Of a DNA stretch of 64,000 nt, positions 53,106 to 62,186 are shown in pieces. The position numbers were made by a program, and so were the translations under genes. Location of the stretch: positions 718,171 through 782,170 of the forward strand of contig CAWFYJ010000004.1 in NCBI GenBank assembly GCA_963820055.1. Reading direction: 5' to 3'. Origin of the DNA: RHKX01 sp963820055. Lineage in GTDB: Bacteria > Actinomycetota > Thermoleophilia > Solirubrobacterales > 70-9. Numbering within the stretch: position 1 is the first letter of the stretch; each line of letters opens with the position of its first letter. The notes below the pieces were generated by a model. The model did no database searches and had not been told where the DNA came from. It worked only from the letters and a program-made list of their open reading frames with translations.

Positions 53106-54407
53106 GCGTCGTCGACGACGACCCGTTCGGCTCCGCGCCGGCCTCGACCCGCGGGTCGAGGCCGTCGTGCCGCTGGGCCCTGGACGCAGACGGAAGACTC
53201 GACGAAACCGCGGAGGCGGCACTCGCCGCGCTCGAGGGGTCGCCGCCGCGCCAGGAGCTGGCATCGGAGCTCGCCCTTGCCGCGGCTTCCGCCTACTCCC
53301 GGATCCCGACCGTCGGTCCTCGCGACCTGCAGGCCGGACACCGGGTCGTCGACCTGCTCGGCCGACTCGGTGAGGGTGGAGCCCGCGAGCTGGTCCGGCT
53401 GCGCGAGCGCGCCTACTACGCCTACGCCCAGGCGAAGATCACGAAGGTCCTCACCGGGCGGGAGCGGGAGCTCGGCATCCCACTGGGTGAGCTCGAAGAT
53501 TTGTTCGATGGGCCTGAGCTAGATGCCGACGCTTTCGACGTCGATCGCCGTCGGCCCATGCACTGCCCGGCTCACCGTTACCGACGAGCTGCGGAGGGTG
53601 CGGACGACCTGGACCGGAAGCGGGGGCAGGCCCGTCGGCCGGCGTCCCGCCCGGACGCTCGACCATCCGCGCGACCTCGAGCACCTCGAGTCCGAGCGCC
53701 GCCGGCTTCAGGCCCACCTCGCCGATCTCCGCTCCCGCCTCGAGCTGGCGATGACCGAGGGGCGCTCCTGGTCGATGGCCCAATGGTCGGAGCGGATGTT
53801 CGCCGACCCTCTCCGGGCAGCAATGGCGAGGAGGCTGATCTGGCAAGTCGAGGAGCCGAACGGGCTCGCGCTCGCTGGCAACGACGGGTTGCGGGGTGTC
53901 GGCGGCCGCCCGGTCCGCGTGTCGCAGCGCTCGAGCATCAGCATCTGGCATCCGGCCGACTCCCCCGCCGAGGATCGGCTGCGGTGGCGGGAGCGCCTCG
54001 CCGATCTCGGGCTGCAGCAGCCGATCGACCAGGCGGACCGGGAGGTGGTCGCCGTGGACCCGGAGTCGCCGACGGTCGACGTGGGCGCAGGAACGCCGGT
54101 GGCCCAGCGTGCGTTTCGGGGCTTCCTCACCAACCGCGGCTGGCGCGTCCCCTACCTCGGCTCCTGGTTCGCCGTCCCCGAAGGAACCCGCGAGCTGTTC
54201 CGGGGTGGCCTGACCGCGGTCCTCGATCTCGCTATCGGGGATGGCGATGACGACACCGTGATCGTCGGCGAGCTGGGGTTCCGCTCGACCCTCGACGAGG
54301 AGCTCGACGCCCGCCTGCTGTCGCCGCCTCTGGTTTCCGACGCTGCTCGCGACGTCCTCGGTGCACTGGCGGCAGGAAAGAGACGGGAGTCCGTTTCGCA
54401 GCCATAG
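53102..54407 (+). CDS. DUF4132 (MolR-like) domain protein, one frameshift
   Basis: About 434 residues after one base gain near 53.55 kb. The N-terminal part is helical (LASELALAAASAYSRIP, LRERAYYAYAQAKITKVLTG). The second half has the DUF4132 core: LEHLESERRRLQAHLADLRS, SMAQWSERMFADPLRAAMAR, RRLIWQVEEPNGLALAG, AFRGFLTNRGWRVPYLGSWF. The N-terminal WGR domain found in some members is missing. The family has no established biochemical role; E. coli YehI/MolR lies in an operon with a VWA and an AAA protein. The stop is one base before the helicase start. Confidence 0.75.
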
Positions 54408-54408
54408 G

Positions 54409-56069
54409 ATGCGCCGATGGCGGTCGATGTATCCGCGCACGCTCTTCGAGGAGGATGTGAAGAGCGAGGCCGAGGGGAAGGTCTTCGACGCGCTCGAGGC
54501 GCGGCTCGACGACGAGTGGGAGGTCTTTCACTCGGTCGGCTGGGTGATCCGCGACAAGGCAGAAGGGCTCCAACGACGGCGAGATCGACTTCGTCCTCGC
54601 CCATCCCGAGCGCGGGCTCCTCTGCCTCGAGGTGAAGGGCGGCGGGATCGAGTGCCAGCACGGCGAGTGGTTCCGGATCCACGACGGCAAGCGGGAGCGG
54701 ATGAAGCGACCCGTTCGCGCAGGCGCTCGACCACCGCTACGACCTCGAGCGCAAGATCGGCGGGATGCCGGCGAAGGGTAGCCGCAAGCTCCTCATCGGC
54801 CACGCGGTCGCCTTCCCCGACATCACCGTCCACAAGCTCGTCCTCGCTCCCGACGCACCCGCCGGAGCTCATCATCGACCGCAACGAGATCGACGACCAT
54901 CGACGAGTCCGATCGAGCGGATCTTCGCCTACCACCGCGGCGCGCGGCGACGAAGCCGGTCGGCCCCGGCGCCGACGGGATCGAAGATGCTGCGCGAGCT
55001 GCTCGCGCCCGACGTCCGGATCGAGGTGCCGATGGCGGAGGAGTTCCTCGACGAGGAGGAGGCGCTGATCACCCTCACCCACGAGCAGGCCCGGCTGCTC
55101 CATAGCCATGGGCGGGACAAGCGCGCGTCGTCGTCGCGGCTGCGCCGGCTCCGGCAAGACGATGCTCGCCGTCGAGCAGGCCAAGCGGCTCGCCGCGAAG
55201 GGCAAGGGCGTTCTCTTCGTCTGCTTCAACAAGGGCCCTCCGCGACCACCTGCGCAAGACCGAGAAGGACTCCGGGATCGACTTCTAGAACTTCCACGGC
55301 CTCTGCATCGCGCTGGCGAAGCAGGCCAAGGTCGAGCTCTCCGACTACGACGCGGGGACGAGGCCCGGCCGAACTTCTGCGACGAGGAGCTGCCGATGGC
55401 GCTGATCGAGGCGATCGAGGAGCTCGGCCCGCAGTACGACGCGCTCTTCGTCGACGAGGCCCAGGACCTCCACAACGACTGGCTCGACGCGCTGATGGCG
55501 ACGCTCCGCGACCCCGACGAAGCGCACGTCTGGCTCTTCATGGACGACAACCAGCGCGTCTACGACAACCGAGCTCGAGGTGCCCGACGAGTTCCGTCCG
55601 CTACGACCTCGACGTCAACTGCCGCAACACCCAGGCGATCCACCGCGAGGTCATCAAGAAGTACGAGGGCGAGATCGAGCCGGAGGTCGATCGGCCCCGA
55701 GGGCCGCGACGTCGAGCTGCATCCAGACCGACGACCAGCCGGGGACCGTCGCGCGCAGTCGATCGAGCGGCTCTGCGAGCAGGAGGAGGTCCCCCCCCAG
55801 GACATCGTCGTCCTCTCCTCGCACGACATCGAGAACTCCGCGCGTCGCCCAGGCCGGCTGCGGCCAGTACAAGCTTCGTCGACGAGCCCAAGCCGCTCGG
55901 CAACTACGTCCGCTTCTCCTCGATCCGCGGCTTCAAGGGACTCGAGACGCCGGTCGTGATCCTCTGCGAGCTCGAGGACATCGACGAGGAGACGCTCGAC
56001 CAGCAGCTCTACGTCGGGATCTCGCGGGCGCGGAACCACTGCGTCGTGGTGGCGCCGGACCCTGGCTAG
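54409..56069 (+). CDS. NERD-domain superfamily 1 (UvrD/PcrA-like) helicase, heavily frameshifted
   Basis: Joining about ten frame segments gives one protein of about 545 residues. The N-terminal NERD nuclease-related domain reads FEEDVKSEAEGKVFDALEAR, NDGEIDFVLAHPERGLLCL, then EVKGG. The SF1 helicase has LTHEQARLLHS, Walker A GCAGSGKTMLAVEQAKRL, NFHGLC (motif Ia region), Walker B DALFVDEAQDL, WLFMDDNQRVYDN, VNCRNTQAIH (motif IV), FSSIRGFKGLETPVVI (motif V) and LYVGISRARNHCVVV (motif VI). Base gains occur about every 100-150 bp, and one in-frame TAG at 55287 stands where family members carry Gln-Asn. Motifs are perfect between breaks, so sequencing error is more likely than decay. Confidence 0.82.
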
Positions 56070-56081
56070 TCGGCTGCGGGA

Positions 56082-56400
56082 TCACTGCAGCAGTGAATCC
56101 GGATATCCACCCGCTGGAAGCAACGGATCCAACATCTCAAGGCTCTTGGCACCCCGGTCATTCAGTGAGATTCCATCCTCCGCGATGAGGCTTCGCGCGA
56201 TCAAAGGGGAGACCCGACTCGGGTAGGTCCGTACGCCCGCTTGGACCCGGCGGAGAGTGTTGTCGGACACGAGGCTGAGCCCAAGACGCTGGACCTTGTC
56301 CTTATAGGCGGGAGGTAGCTCCCGCTCGAAGTTGGTCTGTCTTCGGAAGTCCTTCGGTCTTGGCGCTCGGACCCGTCGCCTGAGTCCTTCGCCGAGGCGC
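56082..56400 (-). CDS. Hypothetical protein, start uncertain
   Basis: The frame ending at 56082 reads FRRQTNFERELPPAYKDKVQ, RLGLSLVSDNTLRRVQAGV, YPSRVSPLIARSLIAEDGI, LNDRGAKSLEMLDPLLPAGG, which looks like a small helical domain. No convincing start codon is visible; upstream it blends into Arg-rich sequence antiparallel to the end of the nuclease-like gene. May be the C-terminal part of that gene in a shifted frame. Confidence 0.35.
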
Positions 56401-56409
56401 CGGGACGCT

Positions 56410-56928
56410 CTATTGCTGGACCGTCCACTCCGCATTCGCAAAAGCATCCGGCGGCACTCCCTCCTGCAGGGCTGCCTTGAGCCATCCACGTTGGTTCTCA
56501 AGGATCCTGTCCGTGGTCTTCGACTCAATAAATGCCGACTCCTGACCCCTCCATGCGATGACATCCCAGCACCCGCCTCTCTTGCCGTGACGCTGCTGGA
56601 TCCTTGCCAGCAAGTCCTCTTGGAGTGGCGGCAGATCGATTGGCTCCGACCTCTCCGGCATCTCCGACCAGCGTCGATTGCCGTGATAGGTATCGATCCA
56701 TGCTGCGTCCCATCCCTGCGATCGCGCGATGCGGACAAGCGCGATCTCGCAGAAGAGCGGGTCCCCCTCGTACTCGATCAGCACTTTGTTGGTGTACGAG
56801 CCAATGTCGAACTCGATTCGCTCTGGCCAACGCTTGACCCCGAAGCGGTAGATGGGAACACTCACAGATTGACCCCGAAGGCCTTCGAACTCTGCGAAAG
56901 CAGCCGGCGCAGAAGGCATGTCCAACAC
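56410..56928 (-). CDS. VRR-NUC-like nuclease-fold protein
   Basis: 172 residues. The C-terminal stretch GGCWDVIAWRGQESAFIESK, TTDRILENQRGWLKAAL matches the VRR-NUC pattern: Asp, then Glu-x-Lys, then Q-x-x-W-[LI]. This is the catalytic core of a PD-(D/E)XK fold. The N-terminal 80 residues (ERIEFDIGSYTNKVLIEYEG, then DPLFCEIALVR) are unfamiliar. Divergent from the gene at 57009 and convergent with the helicase. Could serve in defence or repair; stand-alone VRR-NUC proteins are often phage or defence linked. Confidence 0.5.
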   Translation of the reverse strand: MLDMPSAPAAFAEFEGLRGQSVSVPIYRFGVKRWPERIEFDIGSYTNKVLIEYEGDPLFCEIALVRIARSQGWDAAWIDTYHGNRRWSEMPERSEPIDLPPLQEDLLARIQQRHGKRGGCWDVIAWRGQESAFIESKTTDRILENQRGWLKAALQEGVPPDAFANAEWTVQQ

Positions 56929-57008
56929 GTCTCCTCCTCTAGTCAGCGAAGCCTATCCCGGCCGCAACGGCGTCGAGATCAGCGACTTCTGACTCGACAC
57001 ACCCCATC

Positions 57009-57692
57009 GTGCTCGGTTCTAAGGCCAGAGACGGAAGCCGTGAACACGGTGAAGAAACCTTGTCCGACGGCGGGGCTGAAGAATTCATTGCCTCGGTCCC
57101 GTGGCGGGCGGTCAGGATGGTCGAGGTCGGCGACACCGGCAAGACGCCGGACCCGCACGAGTACGTGATCAGGGACTGGCAGGAGGTGGACGACGATCTG
57201 TTCGAAGCGTTCGTCCAGCTGATCAGGGCAGAGGGATATCGGGCCGAGTACGTCGCCCCGTACCAGCCCGACTACGTGATGACGAACGACTACCTCGAGA
57301 TCGACGGCTGGTGCTACTGGTTCATTGCCCCGAGGATGCTGAATCGGGAGCGGGCTGAGAACCGGAAGCACGTGCCGATCCCGTCTAGGCGCACGCAATC
57401 GGATCGTGATCGGCTGTCCCGAACGTGCTTGATCGTGTGCTCTGCGCCCCGCTCTCAAACCGCACCGCGCAGCGTCTTCCTTGGTTCATCGGTCATCGAC
57501 GTCTTCCCCTTGGGTTCGTTGCTTAGCCCGCGCCATCGCTGCCGCGGCCTTGGGACCGACAGTCATGACCTCGGTCGTGCCCTTCTTCGACGAAACCCAC
57601 CGAACGCGGGGACGGTTGACCTCGGGAGGCAGTCGGCTCGCCGCGCCAGCGCGCGGGCAGGACGCCCATCACGGACGCCCGCCAGTCTCTGA
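57009..57692 (+). CDS. Hypothetical protein, C-terminus uncertain
   Basis: The first 125 codons look coding: VPWRAVRMVEVGDTGKTPDP, HEYVIRDWQEVDDDLFEAF, VQLIRAEGYRAEYVAPYQPD, YLEIDGWCYWFIAPRMLNRE. After about 57390 the composition turns to Arg/Ser/Pro and overlaps a minus-strand gene, so the real stop is probably near 57.39 kb and hidden by a frame error. No family known to me. Confidence 0.45.
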   Translation: MLGSKARDGSREHGEETLSDGGAEEFIASVPWRAVRMVEVGDTGKTPDPHEYVIRDWQEVDDDLFEAFVQLIRAEGYRAEYVAPYQPDYVMTNDYLEIDGWCYWFIAPRMLNRERAENRKHVPIPSRRTQSDRDRLSRTCLIVCSAPRSQTAPRSVFLGSSVIDVFPLGSLLSPRHRCRGLGTDSHDLGRALLRRNPPNAGTVDLGRQSARRASARAGRPSRTPASL

Positions 57693-57711
57693 TCAGTTGG
57701 CGGAGCTTCAT
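57486..57711 (-). CDS. Small basic hypothetical protein (frameshifted)
   Basis: ATG 57711 overlaps the VWA stop (ATGA) and encodes KLRQLIRDWRASVMGVLPAR. In another frame it continues VNRPRVRWVSSKKGTTEVMT, VGPKAAAAMARAKQRTQGED to TGA 57486-57488. About 74 residues; base errors near 57.63-57.65 kb. The coupling suggests it works with the VWA protein. Function unknown. Confidence 0.45.
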
Positions 57712-58979
57712 GCGGACGGGCCCGGTTCTCTTCCCCGCTTGCGCGACTTCATGTGGTGGTCGGCGACCGCGCGCTTGCTGGCCATCAGGGCATCGACGCG
57801 TGCCTGGTCGGCCAGCTCCTTGAGCACCTGGACCTCGTCGGCGATCTCGGTCACCGCTGAGTCCGGCGCCCCGGTCAGGTCGAGATCCTCGAGCTCGGCG
57901 GAGGCAGTCCGCCAGAGTCCGGTCGCCTTGTCGAGGTCGCCGCTCCGCAGTGCGTCGGTCGCCTCGCGCTTCGCCCGCTGGGCCTTCTGGAAGCTGAGCT
58001 CGGTCGTGACGGCGGGGTCACTCATCCGGCCGGCGGCCTCGTCGCCGGGGACGACGTTCACGTAGACGGGGAGGTCGACACGCTCGCTGCGCATCGTCTC
58101 GACGTCCACCCAGCGGAGCTCGAGGTCGCAGATCGAGGCAAGGCCGGCGCCACCGATCGCCGGAATGTCGGCCTGGAGGATCAGCCGGCGCTGCTCGGCA
58201 GCGTGGAGGTTGCCGAGCTCGACCATGAAGCCGTCCTCGATCGCGCCGACGGGGAGATCGTTGTAGAGGCGGACCGCCGAGACGTCCTTGGAGGGGCGGA
58301 CGGTAAGGCTGGCGGCCTGGATGCTCTCGTCGAGCAGCCCGTCGACCTCCGAGGTGAGTGCGGCGCCGGCATCGTCGCCGTTCTCGGCGAAGTGGTTGTT
58401 GCCGGAGCCGCCGCGGGCGATCGATGCGAGGAGATTCTCGTCGTAGCCCAGCCCGATGCCGACGGTCGAGCTGCTCACGTGCGAGCGCTGGGCGCCGGCG
58501 GCGAACTGCTCGAGCCTGGCCTGATCGGTGATCCCGACGTTGGCGTGGCCGTCGGAGAGCATCACGAGCGTTGCGCTGCCGCCGTCGGCAGCGGCGCGCT
58601 GCGCTTCCTGAATCCCGCGCAGGTAGCCGCTGGCGAGATCGGTCATCCCGCCCGGGTGGATGTGCGGGAGCACGGACGGCGTGGGAGGCGTCGCCGACGA
58701 CGCCGGCCGGGACCGGGACCTGCACCTGGTCGTCGAAGACGACGAGGCCGAAGCGATCCTCGGGGCGCAAGCGGGAGAGGAGCCGGTCGATCGCCATCAG
58801 CGCGGCGTGGAGGCGCCGTCCGCCATCGACCCCGAGCGGTCGAGCACGACCTGGAGCGTCGAGGGCGGACGATCGATGTCGGTCTCGGGGGTCGGCGCGA
58901 CCAGCTCGAGAAGGATGTGGAGGGTGTCTTCGTTCTCGATCGCAACGAGGTCGAAGTCGAGCTTGGTGTTGATCTGCAT
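57708..58979 (-). CDS. VWA-domain protein (frameshifted)
   Basis: About 423 residues. The N-terminal beta segment LDFDLVAIENEDTLHILLEL leads to the MIDAS motif in VVLDRSGSMADG (D-x-S-x-S). Then come LLSRLRPEDRFGLVVFDDQV, the MIDAS Thr in GGMTDLASGYLRGIQEAQR and MLSDGHANVGITD. A beta-sandwich and a C-terminal helical tail rich in Lys/Arg (HHMKSRKRGREPG) follow. No signal peptide, so cytoplasmic. Breaks near 58.68 and 58.8 kb. VWA proteins scaffold metal-dependent complexes, often with AAA ATPases; none is encoded here. Confidence 0.82.
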
Positions 58980-59558
58980 GCCCCGTCTGTCGTGCGGTGG
59001 CGTCGGTTCCTGACGTCGACGGGTCGGCGACGCAGCCGTACGCGCCGCCCGCCTCGTTCAAGAACAACCGCAGGTCCTTCGCGAGGAGGATCACGTGGAG
59101 CGGGTCCGTTGGGGATGGCTCGAATCCGAAGCGCAGGTAGAACGCCTTCGCACTTTCGTCCTGGGCGTTGGCAACCAGCGCCGCGGACGCCGGCATGCTC
59201 GGCGACGGTGGCGAAGCGGAGCATCGCTTCCTGGAGGAGTGACCGACCCAGACCCCGGCCTTGATGGGCACGATCGACGCCGAGTCGGGCGAGGATCACG
59301 ACCGGTATCGGACGACCCGCGGGCTGGCCCTTTCGAGAGGCGGTCGGTTGCATCCTCGGAGCGGACCTGGCCGACCGTCAGCGAGAAGAAGCCGGCGACT
59401 TCCTCCCCGTCGCTGGTGGTAACGAAGGTGCGGGCGCTGCTCGCCGACTCGGCATGGCGCGCGTACCGCTGCAGCCAGGTGTCGACCGATTCCTCGCCGC
59501 AGTCGAAGCCGTCGAGACGGTGCTTCTCGCGCAGCGGCTCGGGCCGCGAGTAGGCCAC
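58980..59558 (-). CDS. GNAT acetyltransferase toxin, TacT-like (frameshifted)
   Basis: DGFDCGEESVDTWLQRYARH is the hallmark opening of TacT/AtaT-type toxins. ARTFVTTSDGEEVAGFFSL, VILARLGVDRAHQGRGLGRS (acetyl-CoA loop) and AFYLRFGFEPSPTDPLHVIL follow. Such toxins acetylate aminoacyl-tRNA. It starts 6 bases after the DUF1778 antitoxin stop. Breaks near 59.33 and 59.2 kb. No stop is visible before the VWA start, so the end is an estimate. Confidence 0.8.
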
Positions 59559-59564
59559 GTCCGA

Positions 59565-59843
59565 CTACTCGAAGGCGCTGGGCTTCGAGAAGAGATCGCG
59601 GAGACCGTTGGGAACGTGCGCCGGTCGATCGAGGAGTTCGCTGAACCTCTCCCACTCGAGCGCCTGGATCTCGAATCGCGTGCGGTCTGCCATCACGCGC
59701 CTCGCCTCGGACACGGCGGCGGCCCGCACGAAGCTCGTGAAGCTCGCGTCCACCGACTCGGACGCAGCCCGGACGATCGCATCCTCAGATTCTGCAACCC
59801 GGAGGTTCCAGCGGTGATCGCGAGTGTCGCTCTCCGTTGCCAT
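59565..59843 (-). CDS. DUF1778 antitoxin, TacA-like
   Basis: 92 residues from ATG 59843. A ribbon-helix-helix N-terminus (RWNLRVAESEDAIVRAASES, then SFTSFVRAAAVSEARRV) and the toxin-neutralising tail (WERFSELLDRPAHVPNGL) define DUF1778 antitoxins. The frame is open upstream to 60005 but that part lies in the gene opposite. A TACGCT box 9 bases before the ATG and two 8-bp direct repeats overlap the start region, as expected for autoregulation. Confidence 0.85.
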   Translation of the reverse strand: MATESDTRDHRWNLRVAESEDAIVRAASESVDASFTSFVRAAAVSEARRVMADRTRFEIQALEWERFSELLDRPAHVPNGLRDLFSKPSAFE

Positions 59844-59853
59844 CTCCGCATCA

Positions 59854-59876
59854 GCGTACAGACATTGTGCGTACAG
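59854..59876 (+). promoter_or_regulatory. Direct-repeat operator of the TacAT-like module
   Basis: GCGTACAG at 59854-59861 and again at 59869-59876, period 15. The first copy overlaps the minus-strand -10 box TACGCT (59853-59858). Ribbon-helix-helix repressors commonly bind such repeats. Confidence 0.5.
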
Positions 59877-59907
59877 GCAACCCGAGTTTCGTCGCACGCC
59901 GCCGGCC

Positions 59908-60210
59908 CTACCAGTCGGGCTCGACACCCGAGCGCCGAACGTCGCAACGCCGGCACCGCTGTTTCGCAGCCTTGCCTGTCGCTTCCGCTTTTTGCGGGTC
60001 GCCATCTTGGTGATGGACGCCGAACGAGAGGATGTCGAGCTCCATCACGACGCCGTCGGCGGTCTCGATCCGAACCGGATGATCACGGTCGATCGCATGG
60101 GCGCGGACAGCTGCGGTGAAAGGGCACTCGTCGCCGACGTACTCACCGATCACGAGGCGTCCGTCGAGCTCGACGGACCATCCCATTGGGTGCTCGTACA
60201 CGGATGCCAT
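59908..60210 (-). CDS. Hypothetical protein
   Basis: About 100 residues from ATG 60210: VYEHPMGWSVELDGRLVIGE, DRDHPVRIETADGVVMELDI, ILSFGVHHQDGD, then a Lys/Arg/Cys C-terminus. An earlier ATG at 60252 is possible. Beta-rich, cytoplasmic, no family recognised. Located between the TacAT-like operator and the divergent cyclotransferase. Confidence 0.45.
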   Translation of the reverse strand: MASVYEHPMGWSVELDGRLVIGEYVGDECPFTAAVRAHAIDRDHPVRIETADGVVMELDILSFGVHHQDGDPQKAEATGKAAKQRCRRCDVRRSGVEPDW

Positions 60211-60335
60211 ACCCGAAACCGTGCCGGAAAGGGAGTCACACGTGGGCGACAAATGTGCTGATTCTCAGACTCGAGAGCGCCGATCCATGGAGAGTGCCTC
60301 GTCAGATAGTCGAGGACTACATCGACAGGGAGTGC

Positions 60336-60830
60336 GTGGCTCAACCCCCCACCTACTACTTCGCCTACGGCTCGAACCTGAACACGGCCGACCTGCTCGG
60401 GCGCTGCCCCGGAGCGAAGGCGCTGACACCGGCGCGGCTGCCCGAGTGGCGCCTCACCTTCCGCGGCGTCGCCGACATCGAGCCCGCACCCGGGCGGGCC
60501 GTGGAGGGCGCGCTCTGGCGCCTCGAGGACGAGCACGTCCGCGCCCTCGACCGCTACGAGGGCGCACCGTCCCTCTATGCCCAGGAGCTGATCGAGGTCG
60601 AGACCGAGTCGGGTCCGCTCACCGCGATGACCTACGTCATGACCTCCGGCGACTACCTCGGCCTTCCCTCCGCTTGGTACTTCGACCGTATCGCCCGCGG
60701 CTACCGCGACTGGGGGCTGCCGCTCGCCGCTCTGCGACTGGCGCTCGACGAGACGAAGCTCGAACTCGCCGACCAAGGCATCAGCCGCTACCACCCCGAC
60801 GGCAAGAAGCGCCTGCGCGGGATTCGCTGA
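60336..60830 (+). CDS. Gamma-glutamylcyclotransferase/AIG2-like protein
   Basis: 164 residues from GTG 60336 (ACAGGGA upstream). The substrate-binding loop YYFAYGSNLNTADLLGRCPG opens the fold. ALWRLEDEHVRALDRYEGAP holds the catalytic Glu region and AMTYVMTSGDYLGLPSAWYF follows. The family cyclises gamma-glutamyl amines to 5-oxoproline. Similarity begins at the GTG; the frame open to 60186 is not family-like. Followed by a small gene 13 bases later. Confidence 0.88.
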   Translation: MAQPPTYYFAYGSNLNTADLLGRCPGAKALTPARLPEWRLTFRGVADIEPAPGRAVEGALWRLEDEHVRALDRYEGAPSLYAQELIEVETESGPLTAMTYVMTSGDYLGLPSAWYFDRIARGYRDWGLPLAALRLALDETKLELADQGISRYHPDGKKRLRGIR

Positions 60831-60843
60831 GGCACGAACAACG

Positions 60844-61089
60844 ATGCGCGACGTGACCGCAAGCCTCGAGGAAGCCTTCGACCAGATCGATGCCTTCCGC
60901 TCGATCCACGAGCCGGTCGGCGTATCGCTCGAGGCGGTCCTCTGCCTCCAGGAGGCGGTCGGGATCGACGCCGGCACCCGCGCGCTGATCCGCCAGCGCC
61001 TCTACGAGGCGGAGACGTCACGGGACGGCTCCGCCGCTTTCCTCGGGCTGATCATCGGCCTCCTCGCCGCGCAGCTCGACCGGGCCTGA
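60844..61089 (+). CDS. Small helical hypothetical protein
   Basis: 81 residues, almost all helical (ASLEEAFDQIDAFRSIHEPV, GTRALIRQRLYEAETS) with a hydrophobic C-terminal helix (AAFLGLIIGLLAAQLDRA). Thirteen bases after the cyclotransferase stop, same strand. No family recognised. Confidence 0.55.
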   Translation: MRDVTASLEEAFDQIDAFRSIHEPVGVSLEAVLCLQEAVGIDAGTRALIRQRLYEAETSRDGSAAFLGLIIGLLAAQLDRA

Positions 61090-61147
61090 GTCGACCGCGT
61101 CGCGAGGCCGCTGTCAGGTTCGCGGCACCCGCAACGACAGAACGAGC

Positions 61148-62182
61148 ATGAGCAATCTCCTCGACGAATCCAACACGCTGGCCGGCCACCTCTCCGGACC
61201 GATCGAGGTCGGCGAGCCGGACCTCGTCCGAGGGCTTGCCGTCTACCCCCTCTTCGGTCCCGCGACGACCCTCGACTACCGCGCCTTCGCCGGCGCCCAG
61301 GATCAGGTCGCGATAACCGAGCTCGAAGGCGGCGCCTCCGTCAACGACCTCGTCGTCCACAACCAGGGCGATCGGTCCGTCCTCCTCTACGAGGGCGAGG
61401 AGATCCTCGGCGCGCAGCAGAACCGCGTCCTCGACGTCTCGGTCCTCGTCGCCGCCGGCTCGAAGATCCAGATCCCGGTCAGCTGCGTCGAGCAGGGACG
61501 CTGGGACGGAAGCCGGCACACCGAGCGCTTCCAGCCGTCGCCCCAGGCCGCCGATCCGCGGATGCGCCGCCTCAAGAACAAGCGCGCTCGGATGAACCAC
61601 GCCGCCGGCATGGAGGCGCGCGCCGACCAGGCCGAGGTCTGGACCGAGGTCGCCGATCGCGGCGTCGAGATGCAGGCCAGCTCGCCGACCGGCGCCATGA
61701 ACGACATCTACGAGAGCCATCGCGACCGGCTCGGCGAGATCCGCGAGGCCGTGAAGCTCCACGAGGGACAGTGCGGATCGGTCGCCGTGATCGGCGGCCG
61801 GATCGCGATGCTGGACTTCGTCGGCCGCGCCGACGTCTTCTCCGCCCTGCAGCCCGCGATCGTCGAGGGCTACGCGCTCGACGCGCTCGCCCAGGAACGC
61901 GGCGGTCAGTCCGCAGCGAACGGCGACACCGTCGACACCGGCACGATCCGCGGCTTCACGCTCCTCGCCTGCGACGCGCCGGCGAACAACCGGACCGCCG
62001 GTCCCGGCCTCGGTGAGATCGCTCGCTTCGCCGCCAACGGCGTCGAGGGCTCGGCCCTCGTCGCCGAGGGCGAGCTGGTCCAGATGACCGCCTACCCGAG
62101 CGACGCCGACGACGTGCCGGCAGGGCCGACGGCAGCCCGCGCCCAGCGCATCCACCGTCCGTCGCGACGCCGAGGTCGCTGA
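61148..62182 (+). CDS. ARPP-1 family domain protein (DUF6569-like)
   Basis: 344 residues, intact. LAVYPLFGPATTLDYRAFAG, ELEGGASVNDLVVHNQGDR, LLYEGEEILGAQQNRVLDVS, VLVAAGSKIQIPVSCVEQGR and GRWDGSRHTERFQPSPQAAD follow the order of ARPP-1/DUF6569 proteins, beta-rich domains of unknown role. No signal peptide. Very well conserved core. The next gene starts 4 bases after its stop. Confidence 0.78.
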   Translation: MSNLLDESNTLAGHLSGPIEVGEPDLVRGLAVYPLFGPATTLDYRAFAGAQDQVAITELEGGASVNDLVVHNQGDRSVLLYEGEEILGAQQNRVLDVSVLVAAGSKIQIPVSCVEQGRWDGSRHTERFQPSPQAADPRMRRLKNKRARMNHAAGMEARADQAEVWTEVADRGVEMQASSPTGAMNDIYESHRDRLGEIREAVKLHEGQCGSVAVIGGRIAMLDFVGRADVFSALQPAIVEGYALDALAQERGGQSAANGDTVDTGTIRGFTLLACDAPANNRTAGPGLGEIARFAANGVEGSALVAEGELVQMTAYPSDADDVPAGPTAARAQRIHRPSRRRGR

Positions 62183-62186
62183 CCCG

